Source: Candidatus Brevefilum sp. | Lineage (GTDB): Bacteria > Chloroflexota > Anaerolineae > Anaerolineales > Anaerolineaceae | NCBI GenBank assembly: GCA_019428905.1 | Contig: JAHYJN010000026.1 | Span: forward strand, 1 to 38,325 | Length of the DNA: 38,325 nucleotides | Direction: 5' to 3' | In this document: in pieces, positions 24,820 through 34,128 of the stretch | How the letters are laid out: each line of letters opens with the position of its first letter | How positions within the stretch are numbered: position 1 is the first letter of the stretch | Notes under the pieces: model-generated | What the model was told of the DNA's origin: nothing | Databases searched by the model: none | The model's input: only the letters and a program-made list of their open reading frames with translations | Made by a program: the position numbers and the translations under genes

Positions 24820-25650
24820 ATGGACACAACACGAATTGCAGTGGATATGGGGCTGTCGAACATCGACCTGGTGTGGGAAGATGCCAGGGGTCTGCATAGG
24901 GTTAAACTTGAGAATCAATACCAGGGCGTGATTGACCAGGTGCGCCAGGCGCTGGTGGTTGTGGGGGGTGATTTAGGTCCAGACGTGCAAATCGGTGTGA
25001 CCGGCGGGCTGTATCGGGACTTACCCGAGGTGCTGGATGGGCATCGCTTGCATCAGGTGGATGAGATGTGCGCCCTGGGGTGGGGCGGGCTGGCGGCAGC
25101 CGGTGCGGCAGAAGGGCTGGTGGTCAGCGCTGGCACGGGGACGGCGATGGTGGCGGCCAGGGGTGATGAGGTTAGCCATGTGACCGGCTCGGCGGTGGGC
25201 GGGGGCACGCTGCAGGGTTTATCGCGGTTGATCCTCGGCACGGCGGATGTGCGGGAAATCGACCGGCTGGCGCTGGCAGGGGACGCGTCTGCGGTGGATA
25301 TCATGTTGAGCGAAGCGGTGGGCGGTGAGGTTGGCCGGCTGCCGGCGGATGCCAACGCAGTCAACCTGGGAAAATTGATCGAGGGGGGTGAGTTCCGTCG
25401 TGAGGACCTGGCCGCCGGGCTGGTGCGGCTGGTAGCGCAGGTGATCGCCGTGATCGCCATCAACGCCGCCGATGCTGCCGGTCTGGATGAGATCATCTTG
25501 ATCGGACATACGCTGGATTTGGCATCGGTCAAACGGGAGATTACCCTGGTGGGCGGTTTTTACCAGCGGGCGTTTATCATGCCGGAGAACCCCGGATTTG
25601 TAACTGCGATGGGGGTATTGGCGGCGATAAAGAGGAGAAGTGGGTTCTGA
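24820..25650 (+). CDS. Type II pantothenate kinase (CoaW/Fumble-like)
   Basis: A 276-residue ASKHA-fold kinase resembling staphylococcal CoaW and eukaryotic PanK, which phosphorylates pantothenate in the first step of coenzyme A synthesis. Matching regions are VTGG, VDEMCALGWGG (catalytic Glu in VDE), SAGTGTAMV, VGGGTLQGLSRLI, DANAVNLGKL, and the C-terminal GHTLDL...PENPGFVTAMG. The phosphate-1 loop reads DMGLSNIDLV rather than the usual DxGGT, a notable change. The start at 24820 is fixed by GAGGAG 5 bases upstream; the longer frame from 24796 would include it. Type II enzymes escape CoA feedback inhibition in S. aureus; this is unknown here. It is monocistronic and divergent from the 4-TM gene. 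Confidence 0.8.
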   Translation: MDTTRIAVDMGLSNIDLVWEDARGLHRVKLENQYQGVIDQVRQALVVVGGDLGPDVQIGVTGGLYRDLPEVLDGHRLHQVDEMCALGWGGLAAAGAAEGLVVSAGTGTAMVAARGDEVSHVTGSAVGGGTLQGLSRLILGTADVREIDRLALAGDASAVDIMLSEAVGGEVGRLPADANAVNLGKLIEGGEFRREDLAAGLVRLVAQVIAVIAINAADAAGLDEIILIGHTLDLASVKREITLVGGFYQRAFIMPENPGFVTAMGVLAAIKRRSGF

Positions 25651-25874
25651 GCGGTGGATTGTGAATGATAATTTTGGTATATTGACTCGTCTCAATTAAT
25701 GTTCACATAATTATTTTAGAAATCTAAAAATATAAAAACTTCTCATATTTATCTCTAATCCATATTGTTTTGTGAGCAAGTGGAAAAAATATTGGATTTA
25801 ATAACCACATTCAATCACCATATTCAATCACGAATAATAATCGTATCAATCAATTTATTCGCCACCGGTCACTA

Positions 25875-25930
25875 GTTCCCTTCCTGGAGCGAAGCGCCAT
25901 TCGAGCAGGGAGTGGTTGGGATGGGTTGTC
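25875..25930. repeat. Degenerate family B palindromic repeat
   Basis: GTTCCCTTCCTGGAGCGAAG followed by GAGCAGGGAGTGGTTGGGAT, matching the CCCTTC/GGGAG and GGTTGGGAT parts of family B. Confidence 0.5.
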
Positions 25931-26101
25931 TTATGAATTGCCATCAAACATTTGGATATAAGTTCACTTTCGTTCAACAAATTTACTTTACGATTGGCCT
26001 CCACGCTCATCCCAGAGGTGTTGAAAAATGGACAGGCTAACGATTTTCTTGATTAATCGGTTTAGAACCGTCAATATAGTGGTATTTATTTACATTAAAC
26101 T

Positions 26102-26129
26102 GTAGGGGCGATGCATGCATCGCCCCTAC
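26102..26129. repeat. Perfect 28-bp family A palindrome
   Basis: Half-site GTAGGGGCGATGCA is followed by its exact complement, without a loop. Ends are identical to those of 5440-5552. Confidence 0.9.
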
Positions 26130-26179
26130 CTTCCAACCAATAATTAGATTTTATATTTATCAACACCCTCCCACTGAAA

Positions 26180-26208
26180 TTGACTTTAGCCAGCAAATGT
26201 GATAAGAT
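26180..26208 (+). promoter_or_regulatory. Sigma-70-type promoter of the metH operon
   Basis: -35 TTGACT (26180-26185), 17-base spacer, -10 TAAGAT (26203-26208). Transcription would start around 26215, ten bases before the riboswitch. Confidence 0.8.
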
Positions 26209-26224
26209 TTGTCTCATTATCAGA

Positions 26225-26333
26225 CTCATCCAGAGAGGTGGAGGGACCGGCCCATTGATGCCTCGGCAACCACGATCGATTTCGCAGGTGCCAAATCCGG
26301 CAGACCCCAAAACGGGGAGTTCTGGAAGATGAG
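26225..26333 (+). promoter_or_regulatory. SAM-I riboswitch (S box)
   Basis: The leader binds S-adenosylmethionine and shuts off the methionine genes. P1 is CTCATC/GATGAG. The conserved core AGAGAGGTGGAGGGACCGGC, then TGATGCCTCGGCAACC, GGTGCCAAATCC and a stem ACCCCAAAACGGGG follow in the expected order. The next ~55 bases form the expression platform listed as the terminator. Confidence 0.95.
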
Positions 26334-26356
26334 GTGAAGTTACACCCAGGTATCGG

Positions 26357-26388
26357 CACCTCTCAACCACTGAGAGGTGACTTGTTTA
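26357..26388 (+). terminator. Riboswitch-controlled intrinsic terminator
   Basis: Stem CACCTCTC (26357-26364) and GAGAGGTG (26372-26379) with a 7-base loop, then ACTTGTTT. The 3' strand of P1, GATGAGGTG (26328-26336), can pair instead with CACCTC, which would open the terminator when SAM is absent. The T tract is weak. Confidence 0.7.
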
Positions 26389-26432
26389 ACAGCCATCGTG
26401 CAGAAGATACCTTGAACCAGGAAGGACATGGT

Positions 26433-29400
26433 ATGGCAGCAGACCCCAAAGCATTCACCAACCGGCGTTATTTAGACGCCTTAGATCAACGCGTGCTGTT
26501 ATTTGATGGCGCCATGGGCACCAACCTCGACCGGCAGGGCTTAACGCCTGAGCATTTCGGGGGTGAACGCACGGCAGGCTGCAACGATTACCTGGTGATC
26601 ACCTACCCCCAGGCGGTCGAAAAGGTCCATCGCTCTTTTTTGGAGGCCGGTGCGGATGTGATCGAAACCGATTCGTTCCGGGCTAACCGCCTGACATTGG
26701 GAGAATTCGGTTTGGGCGAGCGGGTTTTAGAGATCAACCGGGCAGCGGCTGCCCTGGCGCGCCGCCTGGCGGATGAATTTTCGACAGCCGACAAACCACG
26801 CTTTGTGGCCGGTTCGATCGGCCCCAGCGGGAAGTTGATTTCAACTGAGGATCCACAGATGTCGGATATCCGGTTTGATGACCTAGTAGATGTGTTTCGG
26901 GAGCAAGCCGTAGGCCTGATCGAGGGGGGGGCAGACCTGCTGTTGATTGAAACGTCACAGGATATCCTGGAGGTGAAAGCGCTGATCGTGGGCATCAAAG
27001 CTGCCTTCGCCGAGACAGGGCAGGTGCTGCCGATCCAAGCGCAGGTCACCCTTGATACCACTGGGCGCATGCTGCTGGGGACGGACATCGCCGCTGCGCG
27101 GGCGATTTTGGAAGAGATGGGCATTGATGTGATCGGGCTGAACTGCTCCACAGGTCCGGATTACATGCGTGAGCCGATCCGCTATTTGACGGAAAATTCA
27201 CACCTGCCCGTATCTTGCATCCCCAACGCCGGCCTGCCGTTGAATGTCGATGGCGAGGCAGTCTACCCAATGGAACCTGAACCGTTCGCTGACCTGCTGC
27301 TGGAATTTGTGAATGACTTTGGCGTACGGGTGATCGGCGGGTGCTGCGGCACCCGCGAGGATCACATTGCGTTGATCGATGCGCGCTTGGATCGCGGTCG
27401 ACCCAAACCACCCGAGCCTGAGCGGGCAGCAGAATTGGCTTCGCCGGTGCAGGCGGTCTCAATGACCCAGCAGCCGCCGCCGTTCCTGATCGGCGAACGG
27501 CTCAATACCCAGGGTTCGCGCAAATTCAAGCGGTTGATTATGGCCGAGGATTTTGATGCGATCGTCGAAATGGGGCGCCAGCAGGTTGAAAGCGGTGCCC
27601 ATGGGCTGGATTTGTGCGTGGCGCTGACCGAACGGGCAGACGAGGCAGACCAGATGCGGGCGCTGGTCAAGAAGCTGGCCAACGCGGTCCCGGTACCTTT
27701 GGTGATCGACACGACTGAGGTTGATGTGATCGAAGCGGCATTGAAGGCCAACCCCGGTCGCAGCCTGGTCAACTCAACGCACCTTGAATCAGGCCCGGAG
27801 AAAGCCGGTCAGATCTTCAAGCTGGCAAAGCAATTTAACGCGGCGGTGATCGTGCTGACGATTGATGAAGTCGGTATGGCCAAAACTGCTGAACGTAAAG
27901 TTGAGATCGCCAAACGCATTTACGACCTAGCGGTCGGCGATTACGGTCTGCGGCCTGAAGACCTGGTGTACGATACGTTGACCTTCACCTTGGCGACAGG
28001 CGACCCTGAATTGGGTGATTCTGCGGTTCAGACCTTGGAAGGCATACGTCGTGTCAAGGCTGCACTGCCCGGGGTGCTGACCTCCCTGGGCGTGAGCAAC
28101 GTGTCCTTTGGCCTTTCCCGTCCGGCGCGAGCGGTGCTTAACAGCGTGATGCTGTACCACGCGGTGAATGCCGGCCTGGATATGGCGATTGTCAACCCGG
28201 CGCATATCAAACCATATGCCGAGATCCCTGACAACGAGCGGGCTTTGGCTGAGGATTTGATTTTCAATAAACACGAGGATGCGCTTGCCAAACTGATTGC
28301 ATATTTTGAAACGGTTGCAGACGACGGCGGCGGCCAGGCTGAAGGCAGACTTGATCTGTCTACGCTGACTCCGGCGGAGCGTCTGCACTGGCGTATTCTG
28401 CACCGTCATAAGGCGGATGTCGCCGCGGATATTGATGAAATCCTCGAGCGTGACCCAATCGCCCCAAAATCAGAAACGGCGGTGACCATTCTGAATGAGG
28501 TGCTGCTGCCGGCGATGAAGGATGTCGGCGATAAATTCGGCGCTGGCGAGCTGATTTTGCCCTTTGTGCTGCAGAGTGCAGAAGTGATGAAGATCGCGGT
28601 TGGGTACCTTGAAAACTTCCTGGAGCGGAAGGAAGGTGTGACTAAAGGCAAGCTGGTATTGGCGACGGTCTACGGCGATGTGCATGATATCGGCAAGAAC
28701 CTGGTCAAGACGATCCTCTCAAACAACGGTTACAGCGTAGTCGACCTGGGCAAGCAGGTCCCGGCGGAGACGATCATCTCACGCGCGGTGGAGGAGGGGG
28801 CGGATGCCATCGGGTTGAGCGCACTGCTGGTGAGCACCAGCAAGCAGATGCCGTTGATCGTCAACGAGTTGGATCGACGCGGCCTGGCGATCCCGGTGCT
28901 GATCGGCGGGGCGGCCATCAACCCCCGCTTTGGTAAGCGCATCCTGCAGACGGAAGCTGGCCATTATTACGACCCGGGTGTGTTCTACTGCAAGGATGCC
29001 TTTGAGGGTCTGGCGACCATGGATGCCTTAATGAACCCTGGTAAGCGGGCGGTGTTGATCGAAACCGTCTACAAAGCGGCTGATTTTGAGCTGGGTCGGG
29101 AGCTGGGGGGCAAGAATCGGCTGTCCAGCGGTCAGCGCAGCCCAGCTGTCCCCACATTGGAAGAATTACCTGCGCCGCCGCATTGGGGTCCGCACGTTGT
29201 GATGGATATGCCCCTGGTGATGGTCGGCGAACACCTGTCGATCAATGAGCTCTATCGCCTGTCGTGGGGCGCAAAAAACACCCACGGTGAAGCCTGGGAT
29301 CAGCTCAAGGCCGAATTTGATCTGCGGTTGGAACGCATGCGCAAAGCTGCGGAGCAGGAAGGCTGGCTGAAACCCCAGGGTGTGTATGGCTACTGGCCCT

Positions 29401-29960
29401 GCCAGTCGGAGGGTGATTGCCTGCTGCTGTATGACCCTAATTCGCTTGAAACAGGGAAGCCCCAGGTGATTGAGAGGTTTGACTTCCCCAGGCAGGAGGG
29501 GGGGCAGGGGTTGTGCCTGGCGGATTATTTTGCACCTGTTGCGTCTGGGAGGATCGATGTGGTTGCCTTCCAGGTGGTGACCGTGGGGCACGCAGCCACG
29601 CAACGCTTTGAAATGTTGGATGCGGCCGGAGAATATACCGAGGGCTATTACCTGCATGGGCTGGCGGTTCAGATGGCTGAGGCTGCGGCCGATTACCTGC
29701 ATGCGCATATCCGGCGTGAATTGGGTTTATCCCCTGAGCGCGGCAAACGCTACTCCTGGGGCTACCCGGCGATCCCTGAGCTGGAAGACCATCGCAAAGT
29801 ATTTACGTTGCTGCCGGCCGAATCTGCCTTGGGAATGAGCTTAACCTCTGCGTACCAACTGGTGCCCGAGCAGTCCACGGCGGCGATCATCGTCCACCAC
29901 CCAGATGCCAAGTACTACACGGTGGGCACCAGCCGCGTGGAACAATTATTGAACGACTGA
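26433..29960 (+). CDS. metH: Cobalamin-dependent methionine synthase MetH
   Basis: Transfers a methyl group from methyltetrahydrofolate to homocysteine through methylcobalamin, in the cytoplasm. At 1175 residues it is full length. Domains: homocysteine/zinc domain (about 20-320; C238, C304, C305), pterin-binding TIM barrel (about 345-615), B12 cap and Rossmann domain with DVHDIGKN (Co ligand H751) and GGAAINPRFG, then the C-terminal SAM-dependent reactivation domain (about 870-1165; GKRYSWGYPAIPELEDH). The start at 26433 is fixed by GGAAGGA 7 bases upstream; a longer frame from 26334 lies in the riboswitch leader and is not used. First gene of the SAM-regulated operon. Confidence 0.97.
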   Translation: MAADPKAFTNRRYLDALDQRVLLFDGAMGTNLDRQGLTPEHFGGERTAGCNDYLVITYPQAVEKVHRSFLEAGADVIETDSFRANRLTLGEFGLGERVLEINRAAAALARRLADEFSTADKPRFVAGSIGPSGKLISTEDPQMSDIRFDDLVDVFREQAVGLIEGGADLLLIETSQDILEVKALIVGIKAAFAETGQVLPIQAQVTLDTTGRMLLGTDIAAARAILEEMGIDVIGLNCSTGPDYMREPIRYLTENSHLPVSCIPNAGLPLNVDGEAVYPMEPEPFADLLLEFVNDFGVRVIGGCCGTREDHIALIDARLDRGRPKPPEPERAAELASPVQAVSMTQQPPPFLIGERLNTQGSRKFKRLIMAEDFDAIVEMGRQQVESGAHGLDLCVALTERADEADQMRALVKKLANAVPVPLVIDTTEVDVIEAALKANPGRSLVNSTHLESGPEKAGQIFKLAKQFNAAVIVLTIDEVGMAKTAERKVEIAKRIYDLAVGDYGLRPEDLVYDTLTFTLATGDPELGDSAVQTLEGIRRVKAALPGVLTSLGVSNVSFGLSRPARAVLNSVMLYHAVNAGLDMAIVNPAHIKPYAEIPDNERALAEDLIFNKHEDALAKLIAYFETVADDGGGQAEGRLDLSTLTPAERLHWRILHRHKADVAADIDEILERDPIAPKSETAVTILNEVLLPAMKDVGDKFGAGELILPFVLQSAEVMKIAVGYLENFLERKEGVTKGKLVLATVYGDVHDIGKNLVKTILSNNGYSVVDLGKQVPAETIISRAVEEGADAIGLSALLVSTSKQMPLIVNELDRRGLAIPVLIGGAAINPRFGKRILQTEAGHYYDPGVFYCKDAFEGLATMDALMNPGKRAVLIETVYKAADFELGRELGGKNRLSSGQRSPAVPTLEELPAPPHWGPHVVMDMPLVMVGEHLSINELYRLSWGAKNTHGEAWDQLKAEFDLRLERMRKAAEQEGWLKPQGVYGYWPCQSEGDCLLLYDPNSLETGKPQVIERFDFPRQEGGQGLCLADYFAPVASGRIDVVAFQVVTVGHAATQRFEMLDAAGEYTEGYYLHGLAVQMAEAAADYLHAHIRRELGLSPERGKRYSWGYPAIPELEDHRKVFTLLPAESALGMSLTSAYQLVPEQSTAAIIVHHPDAKYYTVGTSRVEQLLND

Positions 29961-29977
29961 AGACCAGGAACAAGATC

Positions 29978-31846
29978 ATGAGTGAACAAACCAATAAATT
30001 TATCGCTCGACTAGCGCAATCGGATCGCCCCATCATCACGGACGGCGCGATGGGCACCCTGCTGCATGAGCGCGGCATCAGGATTGATGCCTGCTTTGAT
30101 GCGTTAAACCTGACGCAGCCGGCAGTTGTAGCTGATATCCACCGTGATTACATTCAAGCTGGGGCAGAATTGATCAAGACCAATACCTTCGGCGCTAACC
30201 GCACCAAGCTGGATCGGCATGGGCTGGAAGACCGGGTTGAGGAGGTCAACGCAGCGGCGGTCAACCTGGTGCAGCGGGTGGTTTTGGCTTCGTTTAAAGA
30301 TGTGCTGATTGGTGGTGATGTTGGTCCCTTAGGGGTGCCGCTGGCGCCGTTTGGCAGGATCCAGACCGACGAGGCATTTGAGGTGTATGTGCAGCAAATC
30401 AGCGCCCTGGTTGAGGCGGGCGTGGATGTGATCTTGATCGAAACCATGGTGGACCTGTATGCCGTCAGGGCAGCCGTCGACGCCGCCCGGCATGTCGATC
30501 CGCAAATCCCGGTGATCGCCTCGATGACCTTTACCCGGGACAGGCGGACCTTGCTGGGGAATACACCCCAGGAAGTTGCCCTGCGGATGGCGGAGTATGG
30601 CGTGGATGTGATCGGCGTCAACTGTTCCGGCGGACCTGCCCAGCTGCTGCGCATCTTACGGCAGATGAAGGCTGCTGTTCCGGAGGGTCGCTTTTCGGTG
30701 ATGCCTAACGCAGGTTTCCCGGAAAAAGTTGGTGGGCGCATCATGTATCCTGCTGGGCCGGAATATTTTCGAGATTATGCGCTATCATTCTGGCGAGCTG
30801 GGGCGGATGTGATCGGAGGGTGCTGCGGGACGACCCCAGCGCACATTGCCATGATGGCGGATGCGATTGCAAGGACATCAAAGGATGCATTGGTGAGCGT
30901 TATCGCCGATGTGGATAGCGCAGCCGAAGTGGAACAAGCGCCAGCTGAAGACCAGTCGCAGCTGGCGCATAAGTTGGAAGCAGGGAAATTTGTGATTGCC
31001 GTGGAAATGGATCCGCCACGGGGTTTATCAACCCACAAGCTGCTGGCAGGCGCGTCACTGCTGGCAGATGCAGGCGCTGATGTGATTGACGTTGCCGACA
31101 GCCCAATGGCTCGCATGCGCATGAGCCCCTGGGCGGTCTGCCACCTGATCCAGTCCAAATTCGAGATTGAGACCACGCTGCACTTCCCGACTCGCGGGCG
31201 AAATCTGCTACGCGTCCAGGGTGACCTGCTGGCAGCGCATGCCATGAACGTCCGCAATGTGTTCGTGGTGATGGGCGACCCGACCGCCATTGGCGATTAC
31301 CCTGATGCCAGCGACTCTTACGACCTGGTGCCGACCGGGTTGATCAGGTTAATCAAAGAGGAGTTCAATACCGGCGTAGATCATTCCGGCGGTTTGATTG
31401 GTCAGCCCACATCGTTCTTTGTGGGTGCGGCTTTGAACCTGTGTCCTGGGAACCCGGGGCGCGAGATCCACGTCTTGCAAAAGAAAATCAATGCCGGGGT
31501 GGATTTTTTCATGACCCAACCGGTGTTTGATGTAAAAAAAGCACGTGCATTCTTAGAGCTTTACCAGCAGGAGAATGGCGCGTTGGGCATCCCAGTTTTG
31601 GTTGGTATTTTACCGCTCGTCACCGACCGGCATGCCCGCTTTTTGCACAATGAGGTGCCTGGGATCCAGATCCCAGAAGATATCCAAAACCGGATGGCGG
31701 CTGCAGGAGACGCTGCTGCGCTTGAGGGCGAGAAAATTGCGGTTGAACTCATCCAGAACCTGCAAGCTGATTTCCAGGGCGTTTATTTTATGCCTGCCTT
31801 CAGCCGGTATGACATGGTGGCAGAGATCATAGACCGCATCCGGTGA
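29978..31846 (+). CDS. Bifunctional homocysteine S-methyltransferase / methylenetetrahydrofolate reductase (YitJ-like)
   Basis: A 622-residue fusion. Residues about 1-300 are a zinc homocysteine methyltransferase domain (TDGAMGTLLHE; C216, C282, C283). Residues about 325-620 are a MetF-type TIM barrel that reduces methylene-THF to methyl-THF with FAD (VEMDPPRG, VFVVMGDPTA, FFMTQPVFD). The second half supplies the methyl donor for MetH, encoded 17 bases upstream, so the operon makes both donor and acceptor enzyme. It shares its N-terminal domain with MetH. The role of the extra methyltransferase domain, e.g. using S-methylmethionine or another donor, is not clear. No separate promoter is seen. 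Confidence 0.93.
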   Translation: MSEQTNKFIARLAQSDRPIITDGAMGTLLHERGIRIDACFDALNLTQPAVVADIHRDYIQAGAELIKTNTFGANRTKLDRHGLEDRVEEVNAAAVNLVQRVVLASFKDVLIGGDVGPLGVPLAPFGRIQTDEAFEVYVQQISALVEAGVDVILIETMVDLYAVRAAVDAARHVDPQIPVIASMTFTRDRRTLLGNTPQEVALRMAEYGVDVIGVNCSGGPAQLLRILRQMKAAVPEGRFSVMPNAGFPEKVGGRIMYPAGPEYFRDYALSFWRAGADVIGGCCGTTPAHIAMMADAIARTSKDALVSVIADVDSAAEVEQAPAEDQSQLAHKLEAGKFVIAVEMDPPRGLSTHKLLAGASLLADAGADVIDVADSPMARMRMSPWAVCHLIQSKFEIETTLHFPTRGRNLLRVQGDLLAAHAMNVRNVFVVMGDPTAIGDYPDASDSYDLVPTGLIRLIKEEFNTGVDHSGGLIGQPTSFFVGAALNLCPGNPGREIHVLQKKINAGVDFFMTQPVFDVKKARAFLELYQQENGALGIPVLVGILPLVTDRHARFLHNEVPGIQIPEDIQNRMAAAGDAAALEGEKIAVELIQNLQADFQGVYFMPAFSRYDMVAEIIDRIR

Positions 31847-31881
31847 TGAGTTTTGAATGAAGCTCACAGGTTTTGATTAAA

Positions 31882-31910
31882 TTGCATTCGGAAATTTTTG
31901 CGATTATAAT
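31882..31910 (+). promoter_or_regulatory. Sigma-70-type promoter of the DUF3048 operon
   Basis: -35 TTGCAT (31882-31887), 17-base spacer, perfect -10 TATAAT (31905-31910). Confidence 0.75.
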
Positions 31911-31960
31911 CATAAATTGAAGTGTTATACAATATTGTGAACCAATCAAAGGTGAAAACA

Positions 31961-33178
31961 ATGAAGAAAAACAAGCAGCTTATTACAATCGTCATTCTCG
32001 CCGTATTAATGGTCTTGGTATCAGCATGCTCTAGCGAGGAACCTGTCGATCTTAACCTGGCGGGCACATATGCAGCGCAAACCTTAGCCGCTATATCGAG
32101 TGACACAGCAACGGTTATGCCTTCACCGGCTGAATTACCAACAGTGACACCAACCGAGACATTTACATCTACACCAACACTTTTTCCTACAGTTGGACCC
32201 GTTGGTCCGGTTGATTTTCCTGAAAATGTTAACCCACTGACGGGGCTGCCGGTAGAAGATCCGTCGATCCTCGATCGACGACCGGTATTTGTGAAGGTTG
32301 CCAATTACCCGATTTCAGGACGTCCGCATGCGGGCTTGTCATCCGCAGATATGGTGTTTGAATACTATACTGGCGGTGGTGGCAACCGATTTATCGGGCT
32401 TTATTATGGACAGGATGCCGATATGATCGGGCCCGTGCGTTCGGGTCGTTTGGTTGACCCCTATATTGTGAGCCTTTATGAAGGCGTTCTTGGGATGGTT
32501 TCCGCTGATCCGACCGTTTTCGGACATATCAGGAATATTCTTGACAACCGGGTGATCAGTGATAAGACGTTGTGCCCCGGAATTTGTGATGATGGCCGCA
32601 ATATCGTCACCAGTGTTTTTGCAAACTCCGAAGCGCTCACACAAATTGTTGCCAGGCGAGGTGTGATCAATCAACGTTATGTGTTGGAGGGCATGGCTTT
32701 TGATATGAATGCGCCAGATGGCGGGCAGGAGGCCAATCAGATAGCCATCCGCTTTTCACAAGTCAACCCAAACGAATGGCGCTATGATCAAGAAAGTGGA
32801 TATTACCTGCGCTGGATTGACAACGCAGAAGGGCAGGATATTGATTTGATCCCCCTGGTGGACCGGGTGAATGATCAGCAGCTGGCTTTCTCGAATGTAG
32901 TCGTGCTATTAGCTAATCATGATGAAATCACCCCCACCTTGCATGATATTTCGTTGTGGGATAATTACAGCGGCCAACGTGCAGTTGTCTTCCGTGATGG
33001 CCAAGCTTATGATTTGACCTGGAGGACGCCCAGCAGGACCCAGCCGATCCAGTTTATTGATTCTGAGGGTGAGGCTTTCAGGCTCAAACCTGGAAATACG
33101 TGGGTCGTGATTATGGGACTTTATTCAGGTGTGACATCGGTAGACGGCACCTGGACCTTCAATTTTTACATGCCTTAG
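31961..33178 (+). CDS. DUF3048 (YerB-like) lipoprotein
   Basis: A 405-residue exported lipoprotein (signal LVSAC, then a Thr/Pro-rich spacer). The DUF3048 N-terminal domain is recognised by NPLTGLPV, RRPVFVKVANYP, RPHAGLSSADMVFEY and IGPVRSGR, and its C-terminal domain by GNTWVVIM. The family occurs in Firmicutes (YerB) and Chloroflexi; its biochemical role is not established. The start at 31961 is chosen because AAAGGTG lies 6 bases upstream and the signal peptide then begins MKKNKQ. The metallophosphoesterase gene follows after 3 bases. Confidence 0.9.
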   Translation: MKKNKQLITIVILAVLMVLVSACSSEEPVDLNLAGTYAAQTLAAISSDTATVMPSPAELPTVTPTETFTSTPTLFPTVGPVGPVDFPENVNPLTGLPVEDPSILDRRPVFVKVANYPISGRPHAGLSSADMVFEYYTGGGGNRFIGLYYGQDADMIGPVRSGRLVDPYIVSLYEGVLGMVSADPTVFGHIRNILDNRVISDKTLCPGICDDGRNIVTSVFANSEALTQIVARRGVINQRYVLEGMAFDMNAPDGGQEANQIAIRFSQVNPNEWRYDQESGYYLRWIDNAEGQDIDLIPLVDRVNDQQLAFSNVVVLLANHDEITPTLHDISLWDNYSGQRAVVFRDGQAYDLTWRTPSRTQPIQFIDSEGEAFRLKPGNTWVVIMGLYSGVTSVDGTWTFNFYMP

Positions 33179-33181
33179 TTA

Positions 33182-33913
33182 ATGCGTACCCTGATCATCT
33201 CGGATGTGCACGCCAACCTGACTGCTTTGGACGCTGTTCTTGCGGATGCAGGCGAGTTTTCACGCGTGCTCTGTTTAGGGGACCTGGTTGGGTATGGGCC
33301 TGATCCCAATCAATGTTTTGAGCGGGTCAGGACACTGCCAGGCCTGCAATGCGTCAAGGGCAACCATGATGCGGCAATTTTGGGAGAAATTGAGACCCTT
33401 GCCTTTAATAATGAGGCCAGGGCATCCTTAGCCTGGCTGGAGACCGAGTTGAGCTTAGCCAATCGGAATTGGTTGTCCGGATTGGATGAGCTTAAAGTGA
33501 TTGGTCATATCACCCTGGCCCATGGTAGCCCACGTAACCCGGTTTGGGAATATATTTTGGATGTGAGCACAGCTCGTAAAAACATGCGCCAATTTGAAAC
33601 ACCCATCTGCCTGGTTGGGCATACGCATTTACCGTGCATTTACCAGATGGAAGGCGAGCATCTCCTTTCAACCCGGCACCAACAAATGGTCCAGGATGAG
33701 CCATTCAGGCTTGAATATAAATCAATTGTTAACCCGGGATCGGTTGGTCAGCCGCGTGATCACGACCCTCGATCAGCGTACATGATTTATGATGACGAGG
33801 ATGACAGTTGGACCTATCACAGGGTGGCGTATGATGTAAGTCAAGTCCAGGAGCGAATTTTAGCTGCTGGGCTACCCAAGAGACACGCGTACCGGTTGGA
33901 AGAGGGCTGGTAG
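33182..33913 (+). CDS. Calcineurin-like metallophosphoesterase
   Basis: A 243-residue cytoplasmic phosphoesterase of the YfcE/MJ0936-like group with the complete metal site: ISDVHAN, GDLVGYGPDP, GNHD, LAHGSP and GHTH. The start is 3 bases after the DUF3048 stop, implying coupled translation. Family members cleave phosphodiesters or phosphomonoesters; the substrate here is unknown. Confidence 0.93.
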   Translation: MRTLIISDVHANLTALDAVLADAGEFSRVLCLGDLVGYGPDPNQCFERVRTLPGLQCVKGNHDAAILGEIETLAFNNEARASLAWLETELSLANRNWLSGLDELKVIGHITLAHGSPRNPVWEYILDVSTARKNMRQFETPICLVGHTHLPCIYQMEGEHLLSTRHQQMVQDEPFRLEYKSIVNPGSVGQPRDHDPRSAYMIYDDEDDSWTYHRVAYDVSQVQERILAAGLPKRHAYRLEEGW

Positions 33914-34128
33914 TTTCGCATCATTGTTGTAATTTATCAGGCAGTCCTACTGCTGGAGATTGCACTCCCCCCGAGCCCAGCATATGATGAGTGGTTAAAA
34001 TTTTTTGAAAAAAGGCGTTGCCAAAGCTAAGTAACAAGTTGCGGCTGTATAGGGTGGAACTTTCTAATCAAAAATCACGTCTTTTAGTTATATAATGAAT
34101 ATCATAATTACCAGTGAAGGAGAAGCCA
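33914..34128. other. Intergenic region with a possible promoter
   Basis: A TATAAT at 34091-34096 on the plus strand, without a clear -35, could serve the DUF4349 gene. No terminator for the upstream operon was recognised. Confidence 0.4.

Larger units (their letters stand above)
25651..26179. other. AT-rich intergenic region with two palindromes
   Basis: About 530 bases between the pantothenate kinase and the metH promoter. It contains a decayed family B unit (25875-25930) and a perfect family A palindrome (26102-26129). No gene, RNA gene or promoter beyond these was found. Confidence 0.65.

Noticed and set aside
26334..26432. Longer MetH version starting at 26334
   Set aside because: It would translate the end of the riboswitch and its terminator; ATG 26433 has a proper ribosome site.
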